The notes: generated by a model from the letters alone, not told the origin. 64,000 bases of DNA from Hyaloperonospora brassicae (GCA_947650285.1 CANTFL010000221.1:310001-374000); one strand, 5' to 3'; counted from the first letter of the stretch, positions 11,501-22,370 are shown. Made by a program: numbers and translations.

Positions 11501-13689
11501 CCCAAGATCGTACCTAAACGCCGGAATAAAATCAAATTATAAATACGGTACCAAATAGCCCAAAATATGACCTAAATGCCGAATGTATATATTTCATTAT
11601 GAGACGTCAACTCAACAGGCTTTCACTGGCCTATTCGGTCTGAACGTTTGAGACATCACTCATGGACCTTGAACAAACATATTTATCAATATTTACAGGA
11701 CTTCATTAACGACATATCCGTAATCCATCGAGACCAATTCCGATCTGATGCCCGATTTGAGATTAATGAGGATCAACACGGTACAATTCAGCAATATGTA
11801 TATTCTCCTGTTTCTTTTGAGTGCTTTAAAACAGCCTTAGGGGCTTATCGGATCAGCGAAACTGTCTACACATCTTGTCATAGCTTCCTGGACTACCATC
11901 AGTATTCACAATTACAGATCGGGCTGTAAATAATTAAATATCGTACGCTCATTGTAAGACCTGTAAAGGGTATCATATATTTGTAAGATTTTGCAAATTT
12001 GTTACAGAATTACATCGCATTAATTGGTCCTACGTGCAGCTTTACCAGAAACCTCGTGCCGCAGTCTCCACGATCAGTGTCGATACCGGTCAATACGACC
12101 TTCCACAGATTCACAAATTAAGAGACCTTCGCGTGCAGATTTGCGATTTAGTCTTTACCTGCTCCAATATACGGACACTTCTTCTTGGCCAACATTTAAG
12201 TGAATTGAATTACTTCGTTCCACTTATGTGTCCCATATCGCTCGATATATAATTATTCTATTTGTCGCATTGTCCAGATCGGTTTATGAAATTTCTTCTG
12301 GTTTGTCGCCGTCTCTCCGATATCGCCCCGTCTCAGCTACCCTGGTAACAGCTGCAATGGCCATATGAGACTTGTAAGGATCAAATTCCATATGTCATTG
12401 GATCGCTAGATCACCCGGTGTCGTGACTTGTTAATTGGTGACGTCTCAACTGGGTGGTCGCCGGCCCACATCCCAAAATTGATCAGCGACACTATCACAG
12501 ATCCGTCAAAGCTCCAACCTGATTGCAGCTACAATCTAATGATCTCCCGAAATGTTGCTGATTTTAAATTTCATCTTCGTCGTCGTCGTCGTAGGGTACT
12601 CATCCACTTTTTACTATAATTATTGAATGCGTTATTTTCATCGGCGAGTATGACCTCGGCGTCCCCATGTGTAATCTCTTTACAAACGGAGGTCGATCCA
12701 CTCAAAGAAATACATCCAGTTCGTTTTATCCTGCCTCCCCCTTAAAATTCTTTCACGCTTGAAGCTCGCAAGACTATTCCATCGACTAATTACACGATTG
12801 TACGGGTGTCTTCTCTTCCATCGAAAATACGTCCCCGTACAGCTGTTGCTTCGTCATTTTTTTCTAGAGGTCGCGTCGATTCCAAACGCGTCGCTTATTT
12901 TAAAGTTTCATCCGTAATCTCGTTGTCAACCACCCATGGGCTAAAGAATGCTATCGCCAATATAAGATCCTTTAGCGCTTTACTCGTGAATTTTATCGCG
13001 CGCAGGAGGTACACAGTGTACGCCGGAATTGCCCCAATGCTCAAAACTGTGCAGCTCATATATTAGGCGTGGTGCTGATGTCCGACCATTTTGCTTGGGT
13101 AGACCGTTCTATGTCAAACAGCTTGCTTCACCTGCTTTTCTTTGATTCTTTAAAAATTTGACGAAGAATCAGGAGTGCCTGGAATGCAACCATCATCTTC
13201 GTGGTCCTGAAGATAGCCAATTGTAGCTCTCCTACTCCCATCATCATTTTGTCGTCATCTCCTTTACCTTGCTTAGTTGGCACAAAGTCTCGCACCGCTT
13301 ATGCTTGTATATTCTTCATTGCTTGTACGTAGCGTACGCGCCCTGCCTAAAACACAAAATTATATTCATCATCTTCGAGTACTCATCCTCTGTCGTACCC
13401 GTCTTTAAGACCTATGGCTTCCTCTACATATTCATCTATTTCCAACTCGTCGATTATAAATTCTCGTTTCACTTCAGTCATTAAGAAGATATCGAGAATT
13501 GTAGCCTAGTTTAACACAGCGCGCCCATCACCCAGATGTTTCTGACAATCTGCCGCTCGCTAGTTTCATATAGGTGACCGTATCGCTCGTAGTTGGTTGT
13601 TTTGTACCTGCTAAACAATCACGCATTATCTAACCCCAGTCGTGGCATCAGTGGTGGTATCCGAGTTAGTCAAATATGTTCACTCACAG
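8531..13689 (-). other. Unresolved interior of the old gypsy element (expected gag, RT, RNase H)
   Basis: By position this should hold gag, protease, reverse transcriptase and RNase H of the minus-strand element, but I could not identify their motifs reliably. Several open frames on both strands (for example 10,322-10,843 plus, 173 codons; 8,567-8,848 minus) are free of stops by chance or are too diverged to name. A tRNA-like patch near 9,320-9,440 is listed separately. Confidence 0.3.
9320..9440 (+). repeat. Possible tRNA-derived SINE head
   Basis: The segment contains GGATCGATATCC and GGTTCGATTAC, both close to the RNA polymerase III B box (GGTTCGANTCC), in GC-rich surroundings that differ from the AT-rich neighbours. 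An A box at the right spacing is not convincing and no poly-A tail is seen. A chance match is possible. Confidence 0.2.
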
Positions 13690-14450
13690 TCATATCGTAC
13701 GATTGCAACAATCGCCGAGATTCGTCGGCGACACGGGCTGGTACGTTAGGAAAATACCTTTCGTCTTCCGTTCCTTGGGTTCAATTGTGGCTTTTGCTTG
13801 AATTTTTTCTTACAAACAATCGTCCAGTGATCTGCCTGAGCTTATCAGGCTTCAAACCTTTTTCTCCCTATGACTTCATAGCAACAGGTGGAAGCCGACG
13901 CAAACGCGCCTTCATGGGCCACTGGGCGCATTATACGCCCTACTAGAAGATTTTTAGCTTCCTCGGCTGAGGCCCACCTGCCAGTCACTCAAAAAATCTT
14001 TGTTAAATAAGGCCTAACCTATAAGACTCTTCCGTCTCGTCGTTGAAGAAACTCACAACGGTACTTTGCTTTAGTTTTCCATCTCGTCGACGACGAGACT
14101 CCGTGTTTCCTTACCAGCAAGCGCTGTTTAACCCGTGCCTGCCTTTTAAATGACGCTACCAGTCGATATATCTTCAAGCAATGCTTCCGGAGATTCGACA
14201 ACAGGCATAATCTATCCTGCACAGGGACCGCGAGTCTACGCGTGTCTTTGACTTAGAATATTATGCACTGTATTGGCTTATCTATTTATCTTGATCACAG
14301 AGCCAGTTTAAATGGCTTTTTGGCGTTCCATAGCTATAAAAAAATAAAGCGATGCATTAGTCGTTTGATATTTTCGCACATTGCACATTCAACCTGGTTG
14401 TCGACACCTAAGTCGTCAACACTTAGGTCGCCGACGTTAATTTGCTTAAA
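13690..14450 (-). repeat. Right LTR-like direct repeat (5' LTR) of the old gypsy element
   Basis: This is the direct-repeat partner of 1,500-2,470, sharing the same ordered landmarks and the ACACTTAGGTCGCCG-type units at 14,397-14,440. It is the 5' LTR for a minus-strand element. It contains few 15-bp units, whereas the left copy has about fifteen. Confidence 0.5.
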
Positions 14451-15257
14451 CTTACACTGGTATCAATAAGATAAGATTGTTATACCATAATGTATATACC
14501 TATGTCGATGTCGTTATACGGGCTCGATCTGTTCTTGGTAACATACGAAAGAGGTGAACAAAGCAGGACTCGCGCGGCATGTTGGCAATGCATGTAGTAC
14601 GATCAAAAAAGTGAAAACGATCCAAGCGTACAAGCAAAGATTCCCAGAATAGGTTATTGCTTCTTCGTTGTAGAAGCCATGCAATTATTTTGAATTTATT
14701 GTTAGAATTGCAAAGTGTAGTGCTGAAAATGTGCTAAACGTCATGTTCGTATTGCATAGCGTAATGATGGAAATGTGCAAACGATCATGGTCGTATTGCA
14801 ACATTAGATTTATTAATATTTTGAACCTCACGGATCACAACTTATTTTGTGAAACCCTATTATAAGTATACTCTGTCGATATAAAAGTGCATAAGCAATG
14901 AAATAGATCTTCCGCTTACAACTATTAACTAATTTTACTGCTTTAAAGAACGTCAAAAAATGCCAGCGATGTGTCTAGTGACTTGATATAGCGAAGGGTT
15001 TGACTAAATTAGTTACTTGGTTCCATGTTCTACATGCAGGCTCAGTGACTTATTCACCTGCTACTTCACATGACAATTCACTAAATATCACAATATTCGT
15101 GCCACGACAATATGGTGCGTTACAGTAATTTCAGCAGCATTTCTTACTGAGTTCTTTTTCTAAATGACATACGCTCATCTCATGTTGAAGTTACACTTCA
15201 TCGCCACTGATTTTCAAGTTTGAACTTACCTGTCTCGTTAACGAAACAAAATGCGGA
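14451..15257. other. AT-rich sequence, nothing recognised
   Basis: No frame longer than about 60 codons, no domain and no internal repeat stood out. Confidence 0.3.
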
Positions 15258-15696
15258 CGTAACGGGGTAGCACGTTACATAAACTTATCATTGTGATAAA
15301 ACCATAACAAAAAAACATTTCGTTGAATATTCAATAAATGATATCGCTAAGTATAGTGATATTGTTGATATGACCGAAGGATATATTCATTGGTTGGTAT
15401 TGTGACTATAATAAAGCACCAATCGCTGCTAAACGCTCGGAATGGGTGATGAGTAGACTTCACCATACGCCTATTTAGATTGATATAACTAAGTTAGGAC
15501 AAATTGAGATCAAAAAAAGTATAGGACTTGACTGCATGAAACAATATATTCACCTCTAGTACGACTAAAGGATTTCACGTAGTCGCTAACCTTCCTCTAT
15601 ATAGTGTAATTCATATCAGGGCACTGACCTGATTGTTGTCAATGAAAATTAACTCGTAATGGCAGACCAGTACGTAGTTGTCGGTGCCCTGTTACA
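15258..15696 (+). repeat. Solo chromovirus LTR, TSD GCGGA
   Basis: A 439-bp sequence starts CGTAACGGGG (TG mutated to CG) and ends CCTGTTACA. It is flanked by the exact 5-bp duplication GCGGA at 15,253-15,257 and 15,697-15,701. It is the same subfamily and orientation as the LTRs of the 26.5-34.3 kb element, with the shared core CCAATCGCTGCTAAACGC, but clearly older. A solo LTR of this kind is the usual product of recombination between the two LTRs of a full copy. Confidence 0.9.
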
Positions 15697-16144
15697 GCGG
15701 AGAACATAATAAGCAACATCGGAAAGATTTTCGTCGCAATAATATTATCCTGTGTGTCTCGACACCGTGAGCGTACATGACTGTGAAAATCAGCGCGGTA
15801 TCATCCACGGTATTCTAGCTACACACATTTGTCGGTGATAGACAGTTGTTTTGGCAAAACAACTTGGATACCTTATTGCTAGCCTACAGATATATTATGT
15901 TATTGAGTACAAGCCGATCTTGTAATAGCTTCTCTATGTCTATAAGTGCATCGCTCGGACGAACGCACCTATGCGAGAGATGCTTTATTAAAAATATATG
16001 CTTGCTTAGCTTAGCTTACATACGGAGTAATGCTTGGTTGGGCGAACGCTCGCACCTCGGACACGTAAACCTTCGGGTTATCAACAGAAGAAACGTAGGT
16101 ATCATCGCCTCGAAAATCAGCTTAAGTATTAACCAACTAAATTA

Positions 16145-16734
16145 AGCAGAATATACGCAAGCCGTTGTAAAAGTGGAAGGAATTATGCTGCATAAAGCTA
16201 CGACAGCATCCGCATAAGCGCTAGCGTTGGCGACAATGTCTATAAGAGCACCGGATACAGGGCTTCTAGCAGCTAAGACGTATATGAAACCTCTTGCGAT
16301 ACCACTATGAGTGCCGCCAATAATATGCAGCAGCAAGTAATTTGACTTTGTCGGCCAAAAAAATGTTGATTTATATTTTTGCCTTCCCTATCCGTAAAAG
16401 TGCAATTATTTAGGGTAAGCGACCAGCGGAAATTATATTTTGAGAAAAAACACGTGTGACGAATCTTGGATTGTGTGCTGTGATTAGATACAGCACTAGA
16501 GAAAGAAGCACGAGGCAAGGTATATGCTGGGTCCCAAGACTGTCCTCGTAATATTTATCTGCTCGTCTTGCTTGCAACAAGGGGCGCAGCTCTGATAAGG
16601 CATAATTATTGTGCTCAATACTTACATCTGTCACGCCACCTTTCAAGCAAAAATTAAGAAGGTATACTCATTGTCTTCATTTAACGTTGAATGGTTCTAT
16701 CTACAGTCTTCTTTGTATCAAGCAGACCCATTTT
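16145..16734. other. Flank of the left duplication arm, no recognised gene
   Basis: Similarity to the right arm becomes too weak to follow by eye left of about 16,735, and the right arm runs off the end of the window soon after 63,815. No domain was recognised in the short minus-strand frames present (16,142-16,646). Confidence 0.3.
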
Positions 16735-17190
16735 TCTCTAATGCTTTGGCAGTTTTGATTCTGTTGCATGTGCAAGTTCAGCCTCGTCATCATGTTCGTT
16801 TACCGTTTATCCCTGTAACACTAGAAGCTCCAACGCGCTGCTAAATCAAAGAAAGAATCGTAGCGACACTGCGGAGGTCACACCTTACGACAAAAGAATT
16901 ATCTCTTATCAATCAAACGCAACCGCTAAAACGGGTACATAGATCTACCAACATGATCACGCTCTCTGACATGAATTTGTTATCTCAAGTGAAAACGTCA
17001 CACGTCTCTACATTATCAAGTACGATAAGTTTTTATCGGTATCCCGGGTAGCTGTGCTATGGTACGTGCACGTTTGCTGTACCCAATTTTTCGCGGAGAC
17101 TACGATTACGTGTCATTCGTTTGCAACGAAACCCGGCCAGAGACGCTGCGCTATTTCGGATCGAGTGTACAAATCTCCATTGATAATGGC
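16735..17190 (+). pseudogene. Broken secreted-protein gene, left copy
   Basis: A hydrophobic leader (NALAVLILLHVQVQP) at about 16,740-16,785 is followed in the same frame, across two stops, by basic sequence and then YGTCTF...LQRNP...FRIE at about 17,058-17,170. The right-arm partner (63,815 downwards) has an intact ATG, a better leader and the same layout, and the homologous YGTCTF...LQR segment lies in another frame there. This copy has an in-frame TAA soon after the leader, so it is a pseudogene. A small secreted effector-like protein of about 150 residues is the simplest reading. The family is not recognised. Confidence 0.4.
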
Positions 17191-17286
17191 TTCAACACAA
17201 TGCGCATTCGGAGTAAGTTGTTTCTTATCTCGATAAATGTCTCCTTCTACGCATCTTCCGTCACGTATACAATTTTAACTTTATGA
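17054..17286 (+). other. Alternative open frames over the 3' part of the secreted-protein locus
   Basis: Two further frames are open here: a Cys-rich 60-codon frame (17,054-17,236) and a 75-codon frame (17,059-17,286). The right arm does not keep either open, which argues they are incidental. They are noted because the Cys-rich one could be mistaken for a small secreted protein. Confidence 0.2.
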
Positions 17287-17400
17287 ATCGTCCGTATTTA
17301 CTCTGACAACACTTTTAATGAGTATTATATACAAACACATATTCTGCACGAAGAGGTGATCGCATCCATAGGATGTTGTATGATCAGAGGTCTTGTGGAT

Positions 17401-17889
17401 ATTTCGTACAGAATGAAATGCATATTCAAAATTATAATTGTTGAATTTTAAGTCTAGTATTTAAAATTCATCTCTGTGTAACGAATGCAGGGAGAACGAG
17501 CCTTGCTTGATCTTCGAGGTAAGATATCGTGCCAACTAACTTTGCCTATTGCTTCCATGTATTGCTGAGCGTAACATCACCTTAGATAATTAGTAAATTC
17601 GAAAGACAGTGTTCACAAAAGCGTTCGATGGGAGAAGGATGTATCGTGTTAAAACGGTGTGAACTCGTCCATGACACTGTGAGTCGATCAATGCGAATAT
17701 GTAAGGTATCTTCGTACTCATATTCGCCAACGTTGAAAAAGACTGTTTCATTGTTGGTTATTCTGTGATGAAGTCATCGCTCGGCAGCTGTTGACAGTGC
17801 TCGGCTCCTCGCCTGACGTGTCGATAGTGTCAACCAATAAGCTATCTAATGAATGACGAGTGCGCGCAATAAGTGCCAAGAAGGTAGTC
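17401..17889. other. Arm sequence without recognised gene
   Basis: Part of the left arm. Similarity to the right arm is patchy here (around 62,650-63,100), and no frame is shared. Confidence 0.3.
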
Positions 17890-18089
17890 CAATCAGGTAA
17901 ATCCGTTACTCATCATTTTTAAACACGGCTCAAAAGAGTCTATACATAGACATTTATACATAGTCGTATCAGTCTTTATATACCGCCAGAGATTATCGTT
18001 TACTTGTATTGTGCTACCTCTACTATTGTGTATGGTAGTGTAAGACGAGTGCAATCGGTAAGGCTTACACAGATTCCACGTGTACATCA

Positions 18090-18318
18090 ATGCGAGTGGA
18101 GTTACACGTACTTATTTTCAATACCACTAGTGCACATGCCGAGCTCCGTCATCCATATCAGCGATCGGTGTCGTACCGCCACGACACGAGTCCTTCTCAC
18201 TATTTGCACATTATCGAGGCATGTGACAAGCATCCATCGGCCGAGAAGTCGTGCTATATCTATACGCCTCTAGTTCCGATGGCGCGCTGTGGAGAGTTAA
18301 CATTTGTGATACCAGAAG
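18090..18318 (+). pseudogene. Conserved unknown frame, interrupted by a solo LTR
   Basis: An open frame of about 76 codons includes EACDKHPSAEKSCYIYTPLV and ends GELTFVIPE exactly where the solo LTR (18,319) begins. Beyond the LTR and its TSD the frame would continue only five codons to a stop. The right arm (about 62,440-62,225, minus strand) shows the same frame near its end (KSC, TPLV.MA, VI.E.FR.I then stop) but with stops upstream. No family is recognised. The shared terminal frame suggests a once-coding 3' end. Confidence 0.35.
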
Positions 18319-18709
18319 TGTAACGGGGCACACCCTTGCGTGAACTTAACGCAAGGGTATCGGTGCCTCGACAGACGTACACAAGGCAAACGATGAAGCG
18401 TAGATAAGGTATAAGTAGAAGTGTCATATTAATAGAATTAAGTCTTTTAACTACTGTCTATCTGTTTGACTTAACTTAATTAGACTAATCTAACTGAACG
18501 TATGGTGACGTCTCGTCACCACTCATTGCGCGCGTCTTGCGGCGATTGGTGGGTTGATATCGTCAAGATATTAACCAATGAGCAGACGCTTTGGTCGACC
18601 CTTCAATATCACCACTTTGGTGATATTGTTGAAAGAACATTCAACATAATATTCTTAACTGTCACTTTCTTTAAAGTGACAATTCCATGTAACGGTCTGC
18701 CCCGTTATA
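18319..18709 (-). repeat. Solo chromovirus LTR, TSD AGAAG
   Basis: A 391-bp LTR starts TGTAACGGGGCAC and ends GCCCCGTTATA (terminal CA decayed to TA). The exact duplication AGAAG lies at 18,314-18,318 and 18,710-18,714. It belongs to the same subfamily and orientation as the LTRs of the 53.3-61.3 kb element. The right arm has the empty site around 62,239-62,243, so it landed after the inverted duplication, independently of the full copy in the right arm, whose TSD differs. Confidence 0.95.
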
Positions 18710-18714
18710 AGAAG

Positions 18715-19030
18715 TGTTTAGGATCATTTGACTGATCTCGGATGCACACGCGACTTATAGAAGATGACATTGTTGTAACATAAACGATACATTGCATTAT
18801 CTGTAAGAGCCACGGAGAGATATGTTACTGCTTGTCCAGACGAACAGTAAAGATTCAATCATAAGCGGCAATGTTGTGACAAATACAATGAGTAAAACCT
18901 CATACCTACTGCATCATCTATTGTTGTGTCTACTTTAAAGTACAAGCTGGTACCTTGACGTGGGAAAACTTGCAGGAATAAATATTCCTAGCACTGAGCG
19001 ATGTTGTACCTTACAACGTTACCTTCGCAT
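18715..19030. other. Arm sequence without recognised gene
   Basis: Only the first 50 bases (ATTTGACTGATCTCGGATGC region) align clearly with the right arm (62,200-62,230). Nothing coding is recognised. Confidence 0.3.
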
Positions 19031-19930
19031 TTGTTAAGTGATGCCTAAGGATGCCGTAATCAATTCGCGAGATTGTACCGCGGTTTTTGACTTTGAAGTC
19101 ACCACTAAGCGGCATACAAGCATGTTATAGACGTACGAGGTCGAATTGACATGGCATAATGTAATGCGATAAGATATACTTACGCTGACAACAACGTAAA
19201 TGCATGACCGTAACAAACTTACGGAGGCTAATCCAATGGAAAATTGCGCAATGAAACAGTCGAAATTGCATTACAGTTATGTTGATAACTAAATAGGTGT
19301 TGTCATAGCCCTATCTATCATTTACTGTGCCTTGCCAGATGATATTATAGAGCATTGCTTATCTCGACTAACTGTAGAAGAAACATTTGATTGTGCATCC
19401 CTGTGATTGCGATGTGATACAAGGAGTCGTAAGATAAGGATAGCAGTGTGTTGACATCTGCTTATGTTAGCTTTGCTAAAACGGTGATATTCACATACAT
19501 ATTGACTTGCGGACCCGAAATTCCTTTGCAGACCTTGCTTTATATTCACAATGTCAGACAACAATGCTGAGTTCGAGCTATGGAATGTCCACGTTTGATG
19601 GGCGTGACGAGGAGTGCTGTACGATCGACAATGTCAGTGCAATGGAATTTATCCTATAGTATTTTTTACGGTCGCTACGTTAAGGTTGCAAGATCAAAAT
19701 CCCATTCCATTCGTACGCCACGATGTGTCTAAATGGACAGTTTACCTTTGCTCAATTAGATTGGGCTGTATTATCTTATTTCGGTGAGCCATAATATGAC
19801 CATCATCAAAACGTAATGCGATTATACTACCACAAAAGTTGATCTGAGAGCTCTTATCGTATGCATTCACAAAATATACTTAAGAGTGACATGGACGGAT
19901 GTGTACAAATGTTACGTTGTATGAGCCGAT
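19031..19930 (+). pseudogene. Protein-like blocks conserved in both arms, unknown gene
   Basis: Plus-strand blocks here have partners on the minus strand of the right arm: a NSRDCTAVFDFEVT-type segment at 19,060-19,110 (right: about 61,885-61,845), an ATG-initiated MLSSSYGMSTFDGRDEECC at 19,563-19,620 (right: MLGSRNGIFSFDGRDDDCC, 61,386-61,330), and a FAQLDWAVLSYFGEP-like segment at about 19,745-19,795 (right: IAKLDR...YLGEP, near 53,180-53,140). They could be exons of one secreted or surface protein, or separate broken genes. In the right arm the chromovirus 53,322-61,305 sits between the second and third blocks. No known family was recognised. Confidence 0.3.
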
Positions 19931-20167
19931 AGGCTTCTTAATGACATTTCATATCTTAAACTTGACTCTTACAAGTTTACCCTTTATGGCTGTAATAAAT
20001 ATAAATAAATTGTACCTTCGCGACTATAGTATAAATTTGCGCTCCTATTTTCTCTATCTAATCTACAGCTTTCCTGACGTCAACATACTACCAGATATAT
20101 ACCAAACAGTGGACTGATGCTATTAAATCGAAAAAACAATGACGTATGTTGTTGCTGATCTTAGTCG

Positions 20168-20188
20168 AGCAACTTCGACGAAGTTGCT
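20168..20188. terminator. Perfect 10-bp palindrome at the effector stop codon
   Basis: AGCAACTTCG and CGAAGTTGCT flank a single central base. One arm overlaps the TAG stop (20,187-20,189) of the effector gene on the minus strand, so the transcript would end its coding region in a strong hairpin. It may be a 3'-end signal or chance. The right-arm copy has no equivalent that I can see. Confidence 0.35.
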
Positions 20189-20639
20189 ATTCTAAATGAG
20201 GCTGTGGAGGCGCCGGTACTTGAACTAGGTTCCCTTCTTCGTCTCTTGCAGTGAAGATCGCATTCTTCCTTAAATTCGCTTTATGCCATTCTTTACTCTC
20301 TCTCTCTTGGATTATGCGATCCTGCTTATATTGTTGCTTCAGATTGCTTAACATCGACTTGACCTTGGACCAGATCGTCTTCTTCTTATCGAGGGCCTCT
20401 TCCACCACTTTGCCCGTTGACGCCCCAGCTTCTTCCCACCCTCCTAGCGCCATCCTCTCTTCTGGCGCGTGTTCATTCGAGTCGCCGAGTCCATATAGCA
20501 CACGTTTGCTGTCTCGGTCATCCGGCGCCGCAGAGGTCAGGTCCGGCGTCGTCTCCGTTTCACCAGCAGGGACAGCGAGAGCGTTGCATACAGCAGACAT
20601 GGTTAGCAAATGCACAAGCAGCAGGTAAGAATTTACCAT
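20187..20639 (-). CDS. RXLR-EER-like secreted effector candidate, left copy (150 aa)
   Basis: Residues 1-22 form a signal peptide (basic-poor start, Leu-rich core, cleavage near NALA). Residues 46-49 are R-V-L-Y, one residue short of the R-x-L-R host-translocation motif, and residues 60-62 are E-E-R, the usual spacing for oomycete RXLR-EER effectors. The C-terminal half is charged and helical (SKVKSMLSNLKQQYKQDR-like) and Pro-rich at the end. The start chosen is the second in-frame ATG: the upstream one (20,744) adds 35 residues without a leader. The partner in the right arm (52,361-52,711) aligns without gaps through residue 62, then diverges completely. Such proteins are secreted and many act inside plant cells to modulate immunity. 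The target here is unknown. Confidence 0.7.
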   Translation of the reverse strand: MVNSYLLLVHLLTMSAVCNALAVPAGETETTPDLTSAAPDDRDSKRVLYGLGDSNEHAPEERMALGGWEEAGASTGKVVEEALDKKKTIWSKVKSMLSNLKQQYKQDRIIQERESKEWHKANLRKNAIFTARDEEGNLVQVPAPPQPHLE

Positions 20640-20743
20640 TTGGGCTGGCGGTAATAGGTGCGAAGTACACGGAGGAGAACGAGCAGTGCAAAGCTTAGCT
20701 ATGCGACGCAAATTAGGAAATGAAGCTGGAGAAGTAGGTCTCA

Positions 20744-21166
20744 TTGCAGATTTTTTTGATGACTCGAGGTGCTATGTTAGATACAGAAGAAGCCTGTGTC
20801 CAGTCCATGATGTCTAGGGTTCAAGCTCTGTACCTCGTCGGATTTGAGTCTGCACATGCAGCAACGGCCCAATTCGTGCAGTACATTTCCGGATGCGGTC
20901 CAGATTTCACGCTGCTTCAACCTGTGCAGCCGGTATGTAAAAATATGTGTGAGCCGCGGGAAACTGTCGAACTCTCTCCGCCATATCCCAGACTACAGAT
21001 CAGATGCGCAAGACAGATTACCCTGAATGGGTGGCTAATTATCGGGATAAATATACGACAGAATACTCCTGTTCAGTGGCTAATTTTCCAGAATGATAGA
21101 CGACAGGACACTCTTGATGGGTGGCTACGTATCCTGATTTATATACGCCATGCGAGAAAAAATTAG
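20744..21166 (+). CDS. Conserved unknown ORF with 15-residue C-terminal repeats, left copy
   Basis: A 140-codon frame lies head to head with the effector gene. The N-terminal part (ACVQSMMSRVQALYLVGFES, then CGPDFTLLQP and LQIRCARQ) is shared in frame with 52,242-51,937 in the right arm. The C-terminal part is built from three 15-residue units of the type DGWLRILIYIRQDTL, encoded by the 45-bp minisatellite at 21,022-21,160. No signal peptide and no known domain is visible. By-eye codon comparison with the right copy shows many replacement changes, so purifying selection is not evident, and the frame may be a broken gene or promoter-region DNA. Confidence 0.35.
   Translation: MQIFLMTRGAMLDTEEACVQSMMSRVQALYLVGFESAHAATAQFVQYISGCGPDFTLLQPVQPVCKNMCEPRETVELSPPYPRLQIRCARQITLNGWLIIGINIRQNTPVQWLIFQNDRRQDTLDGWLRILIYIRHARKN
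21022..21160. repeat. 45-bp minisatellite, about three units
   Basis: The unit begins near TGGGTGGCTAATTATCGGGA and recurs at about 21,070 and 21,117. The right arm has the same unit in about four copies (51,790-51,985, inverted), so copy number has changed since the duplication. The unit length, a multiple of three, keeps the reading frame of the ORF above. Confidence 0.75.
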
Positions 21167-21436
21167 CAATCGTCGAAGAGTATACGGTCTGAAATGTAAT
21201 GACATAAACGAAAGTAGCATGTACAAAGGCCGCAATCATTCGGTAATAGCCAGACAACGAAACTATGGCGTAGGCATACAAAGGATGACAGCATTATCGT
21301 GATGACCCCTGGTGTCTGCGTTTGTACGAATACAGCTATACCACCACCACGTCAGTGTCCACATGTTTTTCGACGGAACCCTAGACTTCCCAAATAAGGC
21401 TAATCGAGCATCCACGGTCAGAGACTAGTACCTCTT

Positions 21437-21637
21437 ATGGCTAGTCAAAATCTGGTCCTCTTCCCTAAGACAGGACGCACTCCCCTTAGAGTGCCTTTAT
21501 TGAAGGGTATAGGTCTTCTCTCAGCTGCACGTGCCGCGGGAGGCGACGCAGCGTGCGACTCGAACGGGAATCGACCGGCCGACATCCCGCGGCACGGGAA
21601 GCGCCAACAGGGAGCGACATCCCCTTGTCTGCGTTAG
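21437..21637 (+). CDS. Conserved unknown ORF, left copy (66 aa)
   Basis: The C-terminal end (RPADIPRHGKRQ...PCLR) matches in frame the end of the right-arm frame at 51,654-51,325 (RPADITRQGERR...PLCLR). Upstream the two copies are offset by small indels. The sequence is GC-rich relative to its surroundings. No domain is recognised. It could be part of an old retroelement carried by both arms. Confidence 0.3.
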   Translation: MASQNLVLFPKTGRTPLRVPLLKGIGLLSAARAAGGDAACDSNGNRPADIPRHGKRQQGATSPCLR

Positions 21638-21719
21638 TTCCTACTCTTCACCATTTGCCTCTCCTCGCGCCAACTCGTTCGCTGCGCGCGACCACACTTC
21701 CACGATGTCGGCTTTTTAA

Positions 21720-22013
21720 ATGAACGTGGTCATCCTGTTGAGCTTCAGTACCGGTCGCTTATGCAAGGTGAGCACCAAGCAAATATATTCTTCGTCTAGC
21801 GGTTCGACCGGGCGTGTCTGTATTAAATTGTGCGCTGGATCGCCCCGAAGAGCAGACCAAGTCGACCACCACGAGCGGCCAGGGTTTGCGTCAAGATGGC
21901 ACTATAGCAATTATCAAGTGGAACAGGCCTTCTAGCCATGCGTCCTCTGTTCTATGAAGTAGATTGACGCGCGGGCGGAGCCTGGCCATCCGGCCATGAG
22001 CGCTCACACAGTT
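21720..22013. other. Arm sequence without recognised gene
   Basis: Aligns with about 51,250-50,990 of the right arm (for example GTCAAGTCGACCACCACG-like blocks). A 71-codon plus-strand frame (21,720-21,935) is not kept open in the partner. Confidence 0.35.
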
Positions 22014-22370
22014 CTAACCTCGAACTAGGTCAACGTTCATTCTAACATGCACTTCCGGAAGTGTCCCCGTGGCGTCTGGAGTATCGAGCCAGCCAATTGA
22101 GTAACGCATTAGGTAAAAATTCGTGTCACGGTAGATGACCGAGGTGGTGATCATGAAACATACAAATTGAGCAGTATTAGGTTGCCACAATAGACAGGCT
22201 ACCCCCTCTCTACCGATCGACATGATTGGCAGAAGCTCAAGGTCTGCGTCTGCAATCATGCAGTTGCAGCAGGATAAACTCACGTTGAGATCCTGATCGT
22301 CATGCAGCTCACGTTTGCAATAAGAACCGACACGAATGGATCAAAACGCGCATCGACGTCCTACGCAACC
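22014..22370 (-). CDS. Conserved unknown ORF, left copy
   Basis: The minus-strand frame 22,283-22,014 (89 codons) is about three-quarters identical, by eye, to 50,654-50,940 in the right arm. Shared runs include IADADLELL and CFMITTSVIYRDTNF, then GWLDTPDAT. The shared frame continues upstream past the first ATG (CKRELH.DQDLNVS), interrupted in this copy by one TGA near 22,345. This copy stops at TAG where the right copy reads on for 60 more codons. Roughly eight synonymous and twenty replacement differences were seen, which does not prove constraint. No known family, signal peptide or membrane segment was recognised. Confidence 0.4.

Larger units (their letters stand above)
1400..14450 (-). 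mobile_element. Old, heavily decayed Ty3/gypsy element (minus strand)
   Basis: Two diverged direct repeats (about 1,500-2,470 and 13,690-14,450) bracket about 11 kb. Inside, minus-strand frames give clear gypsy integrase segments: EKPFYLVHNWDP near 8,000, RHDRDPRL then YRPQANRQQER near 8,150-8,270, and LKDRSGYRFYPVVHMSRL near 7,500. The order of these pieces fits a minus-strand element whose 3' LTR is the left repeat. Every frame is broken, so the element is dead. Exact ends, primer-binding site and polypurine tract could not be fixed, so outer coordinates are approximate. The size, near 13 kb, is large for a gypsy element and is explained by the extra 4.7 kb between integrase and the left repeat. 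Confidence 0.6.

Noticed and set aside
16142..16646. Three overlapping minus-strand frames, one Leu-rich
   Set aside because: None is shared with the right arm and no domain is visible.
20251..20628. 125-codon plus-strand frame opposite the left effector
   Set aside because: It is the mirror of the effector coding strand; the right copy does not keep an equivalent frame.
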